NCBI GenBank assembly: GCA_023053575.1
Contig: JAKZAP010000031.1
Span: 1-64,000 of the forward strand
DNA: 64,000 nucleotides
From: Branchinecta lynchi
Taxonomy: Eukaryota > Arthropoda > Branchiopoda > Anostraca > Branchinectidae
Direction of reading: 5' to 3'
The stretch's first letter is position 1. Every line of letters begins with the position of its first letter. Positions 36,301 through 51,300 of the stretch are shown here, piece after piece. The notes beneath the pieces were generated by a model that ran no database searches, was not told the DNA's origin, and was given only the letters and a program-made list of their open reading frames with translations. A program made the translations under genes and the position numbers.

Positions 36301-39300
36301 GCTTAAAAACAAATTCAGCATATCTCCTTTTTAACTTTTAACAGCTTTTCAGGTTCTCGCCGAATACGGACGACAAAATAATTTTCATATACGGATTCAA
36401 CACGCCTCCTTACCACTATATCGAACCTCTAATCAACTTCAGATAAAACTTTTACTTCTGGCAAATTTTCCGGTTTCAGCCAGATTCTGGGCGAACTATA
36501 GGTCCAGGTAGAAAATTATTGTCATGTACGGATTCAGCAATCGAATATCTAATCAACTTCAAGTAAAACTTTAACTTTTAACAAATTTTCCGGTTTTGTC
36601 CGGCGAGAAAATGATTTTCATACACGCGTTCAGATTGTCTTTTTACATCTAAATCGACCATCTCACTAGCTCTTAAAAAATATTTTAATCCCTCCTTGAT
36701 TTAAACCCCCTCTCCCACACCTAAATGTAGGGCTACAGAGCCCATCTACAAACTCGACCTGTCCCTTGACCCGAGGAATCCTCACACAAAGTTTCATCAA
36801 AATATCTCATTGCCTTCGAGAGTTACCGTGCTCACAGACGGAAGGACGGACGGACAACTTTTACTCCACTTATGTTTAGGGATCCCGAAAACTTAAACGA
36901 CCTTAATTCGCCTTTTTCCCATTTAGCACTCCTAATAGCGGAAAAAAGTATGACTGGAAACGCTAATCCGAATTGCCGCATGAAACTTCGGTAAACGTCT
37001 GCGTATATCACTGGTAAAAAAGATAGACGAAAGAAAAACATAACAAGACACTACTAATAATAAATAATAAATTACGATAACCATAACATCGGAATCAGAA
37101 TCCTTATAGCTTTGGCGAAAAGTTTTAGGCGTAAATTCGGACTAGCGTTTCCAATCCTACTTAATCCGCCAGAAGCATTCACCTGGAAAATCGCGAATTA
37201 CCTTAATTCCCACTTTGTACGCGAATTAACGCAGTTCGGACGTTTCCTCGTTTCCACTAGATGGCACACAGACAAGTCAAAAAGTAGATAGTGTAGCGCG
37301 CTCTACAATGACAACTTTGTACACAGATCAAGTGGTAAAAATAAAATTTAAAGGACACCTCGCACTACATAGTGGTTCAGGTCCAATGTTCTGAGATAGT
37401 TGACCATTTTACAAATACGTTACGCTTACAGAAAATTACACACGGCTTCGACTGTTTTTACCCTTGCATTAGCTGACAATCTTGGCAAAATTTGCATAAC
37501 CGGTTTCCGGAAGAATATACTCCTCGGAAACAATGATCGGGCACATGGTACCTCACGTAAAGGGAACAAATATGGCAAGCGTACTAATCGGTGCATTGCT
37601 AACAGAGGAGATAGGATACGCTTATGAAGTGAAGAGTCTTGGAAACTAGAATGGATGGAAATACTACTGAAGTAGAATAAGTTAAGTCTTAAGTCCGACG
37701 CGTCCAAGACGGGCAGAAAAACTGGTACAGCCTATCTCAAACTCAGGTGTACACTTACTTACCATACAGTGTATTGCGATCACATTCCGCTCGTTTTTGC
37801 TCAGATAGTCGTGTGCACTCTTAGCTAGTGAGTACATGGCTCTTAGGGTAGGGGTCTTACGGCAGTTCCACGAGTTTTCCAACACCGGCGCAGATCCGAA
37901 CTTAGGATGATTGTAAGGCCGGCCAGACACATTAATGACCAGATAGTTTCCGAAGTGACGATTGTCTGAAAAAAAAAGTCAGTATCAGGAATTGTTTAGA
38001 GGATCCTGGCTGGGATAGGTGCTTTCAGTCACATACAAATCCTCAATTTTTTGTCACAGTGGCCCAAAGTTGGGGCACCAGACCCTGTAGCACGGCTACA
38101 GTATTAGCCTCATAGAAATTTGCTTCAGAAGCAAATACTAACTTCAGAGTTTCAATTCAACCAATTATTGTAGGTGTACTGTGCCGTTGGCCCAGGACAA
38201 ACAAGTGCGATTGTGTATGACTGGATGCTTTGGAAAGGACACCACTCTGTCAGAAGTTTCATAACGTTTCAAAAGATTCGCAAAGTAACAGATTTGACAT
38301 AACACACTACAGAATAGTGCCGCTACGACCCTTTTAGATATTACTGTTTCGCTAAAAGTAACTTTGCAAACCATGTTCAGAGTTCAACCAGGTTTCAAAC
38401 AGCTTTTAGCGGTTGTTGATTTTTTCAGCGTTTAACCTAGCCTACTATTATTATGAATGTTTATTATTACATTGGCGTTAAGCCTTTAACTTTTCGCCTT
38501 GATGTTAAGTTTTTAATTTGAACTGTTCTTTTATTCCATTTTTAATCTGCCGTCTTACGCGTAACATAGCTTTCTCAACATTCTTCTGTTTTCGCAGTCA
38601 ACCGGTGGCTACTACTAGACTCTCTCTCTCTTCAGAAATACGATCAATAAGAAAAGGGTCTACGAAAGGCGAAACAGAACAAAATGCCAAGCTAAGCGGC
38701 GAGTAATACACGAAGCAGCTGATACGAACAACGCGCGGGAACTGAAGACGGAACAGTTTATGGCAATCATGAAATCCACAATTTTCTGTAAAGTAATTTC
38801 ACCGCAATTTCGAGACAGAGGTTCGACAACCCACACCCTCTTACCTAAGAACACCCGAACTTCCTCGGCCGGGTTTCTGTACGCTGATTCAATCCCGTCG
38901 GCAGGGTACGACATGACGATCACTTTCGAAGTAAGGTAGGTCATGTCGACGTCACTCTTGGCAATGGTGCTGAAAACCAAATCAACTGATAGCTAGGAAT
39001 ACTATAACTAATCACAAAGCGTTGTTGTAACCTCGTACCAACACTTGCCAACAGCCAATATCGCAGTCGCAACCTGTATGCAGGGTTATACAGATTGAAA
39101 CGACGGTTGTAACTTATAACAAGTAGTACCGATGGTAGCACAGAAAGACCTCAGATCACGATGTACTAGCCTACTACAGCTTCTGGGCTAAAAGGACTTA
39201 AGCTCTTTGTGTAATATTCTGACCTTCCTACTATTCTAGATGACCTGCGTTCTACGTTCCCCGGCAAATACTGCGGCTCTTGTACTTCTCGATAATCCAT

Positions 39301-42300
39301 CCTTACATCTTATATTGTTCATCAGTTTCGCTTGGGACGTTTCCTTCCATTTTGACACCGATTAGAGTGCTGCAGAATAAAGCAATCCGAATAATATGTA
39401 GAAAAGAGGCGCGTGAATCGTTAAGAGAAATTTACCGTGAAGTTAAAATATTGGCACTGTCTAGGGAACCGGGAGCCGTACTTTGTGTCCCATGGGCTGC
39501 GGAACCGGTAGTTCTCACGGAAACCCAACCATATGAGCTGCAATTCCGGGATCTGACGTCATTGACTAACGGAAACTTGTATGTGCTGGCTCCCGTTCCG
39601 GTAGTAAGTGGAAATAGCTCACGGCAACTTCATCGCACCAGCTTCTCGTCCGGTAGTCTCACTGAATTGTATACTCAGAAGCTAGGAAGCCGGTAGTTCA
39701 TACCGGAAACTATACAATTGGAGCTTGTGTTCCGGTAGTATCTACGTGGAATATAGAACTCACGGAATAGTTTGGATGAGAGCTAGGATACCGGGATTTT
39801 CACTGACTTAGAGAAAATAACATGGGACAAATTTTTACTACCGGAACCCATATATTGAGAGCTAATGTACCGGTAGCAATAACTATTTGATTGAAAATTA
39901 CCAGCTCACGGACACAGATGGCTATGAGCTAGAGTTCCGGTAGTGCCAAAAATTAAAATTACAACTCACAGAGGCCTGTCAATATGGACTTTTGAGTCCG
40001 GTACAGCTCATGGAGTCCAACTTCCATGAGTTTTTAATTTTGGCACTACCGGAACCCTAGCCCGCAGGAGTTTTGTTCCGTGAGTTAAAAATATTCACTT
40101 CCGGTTTCCTATAGTCTGCACTGACATGGGTCCGTGAGTTCAATTTTTTTTTCACTACCGGAACCCTAGCCCATAGCCATCTGTGTCCGTGAGCTGGTCA
40201 TTTTCATCAAATAGTAAGAACAATCAGTAGAAGAGGGATATATACAGCCTAAGTTTCAGTCATGGTAAGATTTGTTATTTTTGTTACTAAGATGTATCAA
40301 TCTTTTGCTGAGGAATAATTAAGACGTTATGGGATAGAAGGTGTGCCTAGACTAGTGTGAGATCATTTGGTGTCTGTGAAATTGTCACAAAGATACATGG
40401 TACTTAGGACCTAGTTTACAGCTTTACGAGATGCTGACCACGTTTCTGGTCTCACTTACGTTTGCATAATTGCTTTTGGTTTATGGATCTGGCATGCAAA
40501 TCATTTGCCAGATATGAACTCGCTTCAAGTTTGGTAGTAAAGTGGAAACAAGAGCCATACATTTCCGACCCGGGATATTTTAGTCGGTTTCAGAGGTTTT
40601 AATGGTGATATAGTGATCGCAATTTCTATCCGTCGGTCGGTCGGTCCGGGTTTTGCTAGTTCAGGCACTTCCACATAAGCTAGGAGGATGAAACTTGGCA
40701 GGCATATTAGGGACCCCAAATGATTAAGCTGGAAACAGTTAATTCCCGATCCGAGCATCGTGGGGGGGATTGGAGGGAAGGTGGATTCCGGAATCATAAG
40801 GTGTCTATAACTCTTGAACGGATGATCGGATCTTAACGAAACTAGGTATTTGGAAACACCCCTTGTCTCAGACGACCCACGTACAATCCGGACCGGATCT
40901 GGTGACTTCGGCGGCAGTTGGAAGGAGAACCGGAAATCTTGGGAAACGCTCAGAGTGGAGGGATCGGGATGAAACTTGGTGGGAAGAACAAGCACAAGTC
41001 CTAGATACATCATTGACATAACCGGAGCGGATTCAGGCACTATGGGGGAGTTTGGGGAGCGGGTACGGAATTCTGATTATCCCGCAAGTTCGGTACTTCC
41101 TGATATACGAGGACGGTGAAGCTAGGCTGGCCTACCAGAACTCAAACAAACAGACTTGAGAATAGTAAGTTGCATGATCTGATCATCGTGGGGGAACTGG
41201 AATGACGGGGAATTATGAATCTGGTGGCATTCATAACTTTTGAACGGGCGTTCGGATTTGAATAAAACTTGGCAAGTGGAAAGAGCTATCGTCTCAGATG
41301 AACGGATCTGATACTGGGGGGGGGGGGGGGGGAGGTGGCACCAGAATTTTCGTGAAACACTTAGCGTTGAGGGATGGGACGAGATTTGCTGGAAGAACAA
41401 CCATTTAAGCATACACTTTATTGACAGAACCAGATCATGTCGGGGCTCTTTTGGGGAACTCGAATGGGATTTTCCGGAATTTCGGTGATCGCAAGCTTGG
41501 ATACTTCCAAATGTACTGTTCAACTTGCATCCCTTTCTGTCCATCCGGTTGGTTTTGTGGATGTTAACCCGCCCCCCCCCCCCCTCCTCCAACACTTCCA
41601 ACCGTGGCCGCATGTGGTTCCGACGCATGCTTTGCTTGTCTAGGTGATGAGTTCTTATCACCATAAAGTTTCACTTGAATCAGACCAACTGTTCGCAGCT
41701 TACGGAAGCCAATGATTTCCGGATTCCCCTACCCTCAACTCTCCAAAGATGGTCGGATCCAGGAAAACGAGTATTCCTTAAGTCACGCCTGCAAAGTTTC
41801 ATCGGTCCTTAGAATATTTGGAACTATCATAACTGGCGATCACCGGAATTCCGGGAAACAGCCTCCAACTCCCCCATAGAGCCCCGATTCAACCTGGTTT
41901 TGTCATTTACGTATCTAGGGCTAATGCTTTTTCTTCCCACCAAATTCCATCCCAATACCTCGATTCTGCGTTTCACGAGATTTCCGGTGGCCCACTCTAA
42001 TTCCCCCCTCCCCACAGGTATCTAATCCGATAAGAACTTGACGTGGAACATCTGAGACGATAGCTCTTTCCACTTGACAAGTTGCATTCCATTCCGATAA
42101 CCTGTTCAAGAGTTATGCATGCCACTAAATCCGGGCTCCCCATCTCTCCACTCCCCCCCGGATGGTTGGATCGGGCAAACGACTATTCTCAAGTCAGCCT
42201 TTTCGGGTCGGTGATACTCCTACCAAGTTTCATCGTCCTAGTACATCAGGAAGTACCGAACTCGCGGGATCACCAGATTCCAGAGCCCCCCCCCCCCCCC

Positions 42301-45300
42301 CAACTCACCACAGTACCTGAATATGGTCCGGTTATGTCAAACTATGATTTAGAACTTGTGCTTGTTCTTCCCACCAAGTTTCATCCCGATCCCTCCACTG
42401 TAACTGCTTCCCAAGATTTCCGGCTCCCCCCAAAGTCACCGGATCCGGTCCCAATTTGACATGGGTCATGTGAGACACGGGGTATTTCCAAATATCAAGT
42501 TCCATTAAGATCCGATCACCCGTTCAAAAGTTATAAATATCTCAAGATTCCGGATTCCCCCTCCCTCCACTCCCCCTACGATGCTCGGACCTGGGAACTG
42601 ACTATTTCCAACCTATTCATTTGGGGTCCCTGATATGCCTGCCAAGTTTCATCGTCCTAGCTTATGTGGAAGTGCCCGAATTAGCAAAACTGGACAGACC
42701 GACCGACAGAGCGACAGACCGACGGACGGACAGAAACTGCGATCGCTATATGGCTCTTGGCCGAAGGGCAAGTGCCATAAAAACCATACTGCAATTATAC
42801 TCTAGTATTATACTCTAGTAATACTAGAGTATAATACTAGTAATACATACCAAACTGGGAGAAGCGAAGCGAAAGACTCACCTCTGAACCGTTTGCATAA
42901 CTTTTGCTGAAGAATCCTTCAAGTTCTTGAACAAGCTGCCAGCGCCCCCTTTGAGAGACGAGAGGAGCCCACTGCCAGCACCAAAGTACGAAGGTCCGTA
43001 CGCAGGCGCCTGCTGAGGGGCGGGATAACGCTGAGGAACCGGAGACGGCGGTGCGGGTCTGGCCGGAACACTGGGTCGATGTACGCTATTAGTAGCCATT
43101 TCTCCAACGTCCCTGCTCCCCGTTCCTGTAACCATACGATTAACCTTTCGCGTCTTAGCTCTATGTCGAACAGCTTTTTACGGTAATATTTTTTTTACAG
43201 AACGCATAGAAACAAGAACTGGACAAAGGATGTGACTTCAAGTGACCATGCGATGTGATCAGTCAGAAGTCAGAAGCAGACAATCATTTCGGTTTCGAAA
43301 GGATTAATCTTTCTTTTTCAAGCAACAATCGTAAGTCTTCAGTGTCAACTTTGCATTTTCCAGCTAGTTCATGTTACTAGTTCGGACAATAAAAGTAACA
43401 ACAAATGAAGTTTAAAATTCCATATACCAACTACGACGAAATTTAGCAAACATTTTTTACCGTAAAAGTTAGCCAAGGATTATTTTTAGCCCGCATTCTT
43501 CATCGAGCCCTTCAATTACTTTTACAGATATGCTATTATATTTAACGATTCCTTGATTTAATTTGTATGCATTACTAGAGTCAATGTCTATATGATTATA
43601 ACGGCAGCCTACATTCGCTGTCCATGATGCCAGTATTATATTCTGAAAAAAAAAATAAAAAAATACAGTCCCATTTCTTCGAGGTCATTTTCTTGCATCC
43701 AGATCCAAAACAGCTTTGGTCCAATTACCGCAGAAACGAACAACTTCCTGCTGAGATCACGCAAGTCTGTCGAGCTCGCCGTTTATGCCAGGACCTGCCC
43801 TACGACAGGCCCAAAATTCCCCAAAACAATGAATGGAAGCGATCGAGATTTTAGCCGCGTTGTATTTAGTCTCCCTTCCCTCGGTCTTGTCACCTCGTAA
43901 CTGCCTTGCATAGTTTAACGCTGTTTTTTAAGCCTTGTCAGTAATTTCAGGTCAATGATTCTGCGGAAAAATATCAGAAATAAAACGCAGTTAAAATTCT
44001 AGCTGGAACAGGACCGAGACTTGCTTCTAAATCAGGTCAAGCAATCTTCGGTTTTGTCCCCTCCTTTGTGAGTTTTTTCAACGCGAAATTTTAAATTCTT
44101 TTCCTCTTTTTTATATTAATTATTGAATTTTTAGCGTTTTAATTTGTTGCAATCCTTGTTCTTGTGTAATTATTGAATATTTGACTATGTTAAAAGCGCA
44201 ATTGTATATAGTTATGTGTGACGAGATAACAAATATTCGGTTTTTTGTTAATACCGTAAGGAATGTTTTATCGAATAATATAAAGATTGATTGATTGATT
44301 GATAAGGTTTTGGCCATTTCGGATAGCGGTGTGCTCCAGTTCGGCCTTTTCTTCAATTTTCTACTTGGTTATGAGTAGTAGTCGTCTCCCTTCCATGGCT
44401 GGGGTTAGATTGCTTCAGCAAGGGTTACAGAGTCGACAGGTCCGAACATAGACAGGAATGTGGTCTTCTCTTCCTCTTGGCTGGTTGTGGCATTTGCAAG
44501 GGTCCCACGGCGCAGTGAGATGGCAAACAAACGGCATTAAGGCGACCGGCCGGATAAATAAAACGGCATTTGGCTGACAGGACTAAGACAACCTTAAGAC
44601 GAGGCTAAATAGAACGTGGCGTTTACTGCGTATGGGTTGGAAGACGTACCGTATCAATCAATCAATTTTTATTTAGAACCCTAATAGCACTAGGCTAACA
44701 TGGGCCGGAAAAATAAACAATCACTACAATACAAGTAAGACGCAAACTAACAAACAATAAATAAGAAACGAACATAGATCACGAACAGTTAAAATGTTTA
44801 GTAAAATACGGAACGAATGAATTAAGGTATCTTTCGGAAGATTTCGTAGGTGGGGGAACAATCTTGGGTTTTGGGTCGTCCTTGCTTCGCGTATTCGGTC
44901 CATGACAGGGCATTCTATACTTTCCCAAACGTTTATTGGAGTTGTAGAGCCCTGCTGATGAAATTTAGAATAACTATACCGTGATCGTGACAAATTATCA
45001 CTGATCACTGAATCACTGACCAGGGGATTAAAAGGTTATAAAATTATGCAGCAAACCGGCACGGTCAGGGCTGATTCCCCAACTAACTGCCAAAGCCTGA
45101 TACATTGGTTTAAACCACGGCGCAGACTTGATAAGAAATTCAATTGCAAACAAAAAGTAATTTATTTGTCCGTGAACACCCGTATGAAAAACATGCAAAC
45201 ACAAGATAAGCATTAAGTCAATAAAATAAGACTAGAACCGGCCACCGTTTTAAATGGAATCCGGCCTAAAGGCACGAAAATGAAACGCTACACTATAGTG

Positions 45301-48300
45301 CAAAGATTACCTATTTCGGAACAAATATTGGACTTCTTCTCCACGGCTAGAGGGGCCTTGAGGGAGAATCCTTTGGTCTCAGCTATGGCTCCCAATCTTT
45401 CCAGAATGTCGTTGATCCGTAATCGCTGAGTTGGATCCACCTTCAGCAAGCTTCCTAGAAAACGCACCACGATTATACATCGTGACCCTACGGTTCAACG
45501 AGTATATATGCAGGGGCGTAATTTCGTCAAAATCCTGGGGGGGGGGGGGGGGCAAAGTTGGAGCCGATTTATGCAAACCAAGTGAAAATGAGCAGTTTTA
45601 TTTCAAGAAGAAAAACGTAATAAAAACAAAGAAACAAAGAGATATTTCAATAATTAACCAAGGCGAAACGACGCTTGTTCAAATTCGCGAAACTGTCCGC
45701 AGCGCGATCGAAGTCAAGCTTCTTCGCTTTTTCAGGTTGGGTAGGGCTTTTTCAGGTTCAAGATGGGGGGGGGGCAGTGCCCCCCCCCCCCAACCTGCCC
45801 CATAGCAAATTACGCCCCTGTATATATGTGGGCAAAAAGATTGGGAGATCTTTGATTGGGAGGAGGAAGATTGGGAGGAGGGGGAGGATGAAACTCGCAT
45901 CCGTCTGCGAAAATCGGACTGTGGTAGCACGTGCCTTAAAGGACCCCTCTTGTTTATTCTGCCTTTTTTAATGAGCGAGGCTCCCATATGGAATAATAAG
46001 CTTCTAAAATCCTCACCTTCCTCCATTGTTTCGTTCCGTAACTAGGAATTTTTAGCGCTTTTTTCGGCCTTGCCGAGTTTTCCCGTCACCCAACGAAAAG
46101 TTTGCCAGAATTTTCACTGTCCGCTGACAACTCTTTCACGCATAAGGATTTGATAATCTTATGTTTATTGCTTCTTTTAGTTGCTTAGTTTTCCCACTTT
46201 TTAACCAAGGCACGTTCAGTTTCAAATCTTTTGTACCCAGCCGCCGCGAGCAGGAAGGCTGGATATAATCGACAAGAACTAACAAGAGAATCGCTATTTT
46301 CAGGTGGAAAGTAATGGTATTTTCGAAAACATTTGTTCTTGTCCATTTCATAGGGAAACGATTAGTTCTAGTAAGAGTTGTGCTTTAAATCAAGGAATCC
46401 AATGTCAGTGAAAAACTGAGTGAGAACGGGCAGCGTCTGATGTATGAAAGGGACGAAACGTCGGCTGAAACAAGAGGCTTTCAGGGTGGAATCGAGAGAA
46501 ACTGGTCAAAATTCAAAGGAGAAGCACGAGCTTCCTAGTTCACTTCAATAATAGAGAAAACAATAGCTATAAGCTCATACGGCATGTGCAAGGCTGGTTC
46601 AGAGGATGAAATATAGAATCTGTCTTTTCATGGTTGTGTTTGTTTATAAGCAAAACCCTTGAGATAAGAATGATTATGGACCCTTAGAAATCACGATAAT
46701 GTATCGTTAGGTAAAAAGTATTTTGTTTTCGAACTTGGCTGTAATGATGCACACTTTAAAGGCGCTAGAAATTCATCTGTAAGCAAAACCCTAAAGACAA
46801 AAACGATAATAGTTCCTTGGGGATCATTAATATCTTATATCGTATTTTTTTTTTTTTTTCACTTTTCGGTTAAGATGGGACACATTTTTTTAAGCAAATG
46901 ATCATGGGCAAAATGCACCGTTTGGTCTTTTTTGCTTTGCAATCAAGATGCGCACTTTAAGTGAGCTAGAAATTCGTTTGTAGGCAAAACCCTTGAGGCA
47001 AAAATGATCTTTGCCACATAGGGATCACGAAAATGCATACTGTGCTTAGTAGGCTACTTCGAGGAATGGCCGGATTTTGGAAGTGACGACTTCTAAGCCA
47101 ATCTTGTCGAATCTCTAATTTTCCAGACAAGTTTCATCGTCCTAGCACATCGGGAAGTACCTTAACTTGCGATCACCGGAATTCCGGACCCCCCTCCCTC
47201 TAACTTCCCCCACAGTGCCCCGATCCAATCCGGTTTATGGAGTACTTTTTCTTATTTCTTTATTTATTATAGTGTTATGTAGGTTAATCTCTCAAAGGGG
47301 GTTTGTTAAACCTCTTAACAAGTGTAAACTTCTAGAGGGTTTTGTAGTTCTTAGTATTTTTTTCCAATAAACCCCATATATAATCTAAAATAATCTAAAA
47401 TCCGGTGATGTGAATGATTTATCTAGAGCATTTGTTTATTATTCCAAACGCTATCCCGTTGCCAAATTACTTAATTTGCCAATCCCGTGCATTTTGTTTT
47501 ATCAGAACTTTGGGAATAAATGAATTGAAAAAAAAAATTCTCTCCAAATTACACCACGATCTCTCCAGTCTAAGTGGGTCACGCACCCCCTTCCCCCGGA
47601 TTACGCGTAAAGTTACGCGTAACTCAATATTCCGGATTCCCCCTCCCTGCACTTCCCTCCCCCCCACGATGATCGGATCAAGAAATTTTATCCCTAAATC
47701 AGTCTGATCGGCTGATCCGCCAGCGAAGTTTCGTCGTGAAAATCCCCAAAACCGGACCCCCCCCCCCCCCCCCCGCACACCCAAGTGTCCGGATCCAGTC
47801 TAATTGTGTAAAATGATTCATCTAGAGCAGATGCTTGTTCTTCCCAGCAAAATTCACTCCGATCCCTCCATTCTAACTGTTGCTAGAGATTTTCAGCCCC
47901 CCCCCCACCCGACTGCGCCACAGCTGTCGAATCCGGTCCGGACATCAAATGGGACATCAGAGATATTTCATCTATTCAGTTCCTAAGTTTATTCCAATCC
48001 GATCTCCCGTTCGAAAGTTACGCACTACCCAATTTTCCGGATTCCCCCGCCCTCCGCCCCCACCCTAGATGGTCGGATCGGGAAACTTGTTATTTCCTAG
48101 TAGTTTGGAGGGGCCCTAATACGTCTGCCAAACTTCACTGAGCTAGCACATCTGGAAGTACCCTAACTCGCGATCAACCGACCGACCGACAGAAAAGTGA
48201 TCGGTATATGGCACTTGGCCGGAAGGCAAGTGCCATGAAAATCCGTCTTATAAGACATAAGCGCTAGAAAAATAAATTATGGCCAAAAACTGGATATTCT

Positions 48301-51300
48301 CCCCATCTGACAGGTTGCGTACTCACTTGAATCGTAAACCCAAGAAAACGTTGTCCGTGTGTTGTGTCGGTCTCTATGTCAAGTGCTTAACTAACTATAT
48401 GTACATACCGAAGTGAACATAATCCTTTGGTACTTCGTAGAGTCCAACTGCACAAATGAAGACTCAGAACTAAACAACATCCTGTTAAACTGAAGTCCAC
48501 GTCAGTTGGATATTGCTAAATTCCATACTACGTCGACATCAGATAGTTTCCGGTCAGGACGCTAAATTGTATGTTACGTCAGGACCTTCACTTGTGCAGT
48601 TAGGAGTATATAAGCTCTTTCCAGTCTTAGCGCTGGGTCTTTCGTCTTTCGTCTTTCATATTTTGTAAGTCACGCATGACTTAGTCTATTATCGTTATCG
48701 ATCGTGATATTATTTACCCGGATTGGGATTGCCTTTATAAAGAGTAAGTCAGAAATAAAACCACTATATGTTAACGTAAACCTTGTCTACTACCGCCCTT
48801 ACTTACCCGCCGCCTTACACGCTACGGACGCTACCTCAATTTATAGGCTACTACCACCCGTAGTTACCCTACGCTCCATCTTCAGTTACAACACGTGGTG
48901 GCAGCCTTTGCGAACTGCTAAACACTACGCATGTGGAAACAAGGCCAAAGATTTCGACGGGATCCCAAAAACCTAACATTTTATTCAGACAATTGGATCA
49001 TGTCTTCGCCATTCCGTCTTCGTCAGATTCCTTGAATATTTGTGCTGTTAAAATAAAGTTTAAAAATGGATTTAGCATGTCTCCTTGCCCCGAAACCGAA
49101 TCTCTAATCGATTTCAGAGACAACTTTGAGCTTCAACCAAATTTTCAGTTTCAGCCGAATTCGTGATGAACCATTTGTCCAGCAAGAAAACTAAGTTCAG
49201 ATATGGATTCAGCGGACCTCCTTACCCCCTCAATGAATATTATATTAGCTTATAAAACATACATGCTCTTAACGTAAATTAGAAACCCCTCCTCTGCCTC
49301 TAAAGATAGGACTAAAGGGCCCATCTACGGACTTGACCTGTACTTTACCAGTGAATCCTCACTGAACAACATCCTCGCTTGAACATCGTATTTCCTCATT
49401 TGAACATTATATATCAACCCCTCGACCTTCGATTACACTAGATCTCTCAGACGTCCATAGAATAACCAAATGAATGTCGTCTTCCACGCGCAGAGCTATA
49501 CTGGTTTGAGAATAAAGGGGTAACTGCTATAGCCGAAAATTGGTCGACAAATTTTGTGTCCGGTTTTCGCCGGATTCTGGGTGAACTACTTGTCCGGCAA
49601 GAAAATAACTTCCATATTCGGATTCAGCATGTCTCCTTACCCCTAAATAAACTATCTCAATAGCTTTTAAAAAATATTTGTGTGTGCCCTTAATTTGAAA
49701 CCCCCTCCCCAACTCTAGGGCTACACAGCCCATCAACGAATTTAACCTTGCCCTCGACACAAAGAATCCTCACACCATCTTCATCAAGATATCTCTTTCC
49801 CTTCGAGAGACGGACACTTTTGCGATGTCATAGGTATCCCTTCACTTACGTTTTGGGATCCCAAAAAAACGCTACTGGTTTGAACTCTTCTATTTATTTT
49901 CTTTCCCTGGTCAGACCTCAACATAACTATGAACTAGTAATGTCATTCATCTTAACTCTGCAGTCTCGCGCCAAAAAACATTGCTACATACTTACTAATG
50001 AGTTCATGGAACACCTCATACTTGCTATCCCCAGGAACTGTGTAATTGGCGTTAATTATCCGCAATTTGGCAGAGTCTTCGAATGGATGCTTGCCGAAAC
50101 ATAGTACATACAATAAGCACCCAAGTGCCCAGATATCCACAGCTTCCGTTATGGGGTAGTTATCCCATGTATCCAGCATCTCAGGGGCTCGATACATCGG
50201 TGTTGTCCTACGGGCAAGCTAACAGGAAAGAATGTACGATTAGATGTAGGGACGCTATGATCTAAACTGGAGGTGACAGATCAGTCTAACACAAAACCTG
50301 ATCTTTGTATAGGCTTTACGGATACATAAAGCGTTAAATAACGTACACACAGGCGTAATCTTCACTCCGAATTTCGCACATGCATGCTTTGGTCCGAACA
50401 TTTCGATTCGTTGTCAGTAGAAGATATTCTACTTGTATCGTAGCGTTATTTATAGTATTTATACGTATGTATGTATGTATTTCTTCCCCATCTACAATAG
50501 CTACAAAAACCATAAGACTCAAAATAAGAAAAAGAAAGAAAAATAACAGAGGAGAAGAACCAAATAAGATCGCAACCAATTACAAAACATGCAAAAAACA
50601 CTTATTCCAAGTATCGTCATTTGCCTTACAAAAAACGGATTGAAACATTGCAGTTATACTCGATTTAGCTTACAGGTTTCTCCGACGTCAACCGAAACTT
50701 TCTAGATATGTCCAAGAATAAATAATCCAACAGAACCTCCGTCTTCGGTCCCATGCAGCGACTATGGATATCCCGATAAAACTAAGCGGAGCTAGAGGTA
50801 CATACGGTCAGGTTTGAGTTGATACCCGTCTACTACCCTCTTCGCCGCTCTGCCTCCCAGATTAAAACCGTAGGATGCCTGCAGGGGTGGAGTGCCGGGA
50901 GTCAGACATGACTTCAGAGTGGTAGACAACCAATCAGCTGCAAAGGACGACTCAGAGGGCGTTCGTATTCTTCTGTGGGGTTCTACTGCTATATAAGGTA
51001 ACAAATTATGATGTTCGTCGTAGCTCCTCTACTCGTTTGCATCGGGTAGGGTATCAGAATATATTCGACTCCGCATGTTCGTATTACAGAGATAGGGAGA
51101 CGGAGCTTCCTGTGATTATTTGTTCTAGATAAGTTATAATAACTATGACAACATAACATAATCAATCAATCAATCAATCAAGTTTAATCCGAATAGCTAA
51201 AAGCTTGAAAAGGAATAAATCCTGAGGATGTCCTCATCTTCAACCACAACGTCCTTAGAGGACACAGCTGGAAACTGCGTGGTGACAAATTTCGGAAAGA

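Noticed and set aside
39280..39696. 138-codon plus-strand frame as a gene
   Set aside because: The first half is a LINE tail and the second half is R6 repeat DNA; the fusion is accidental.
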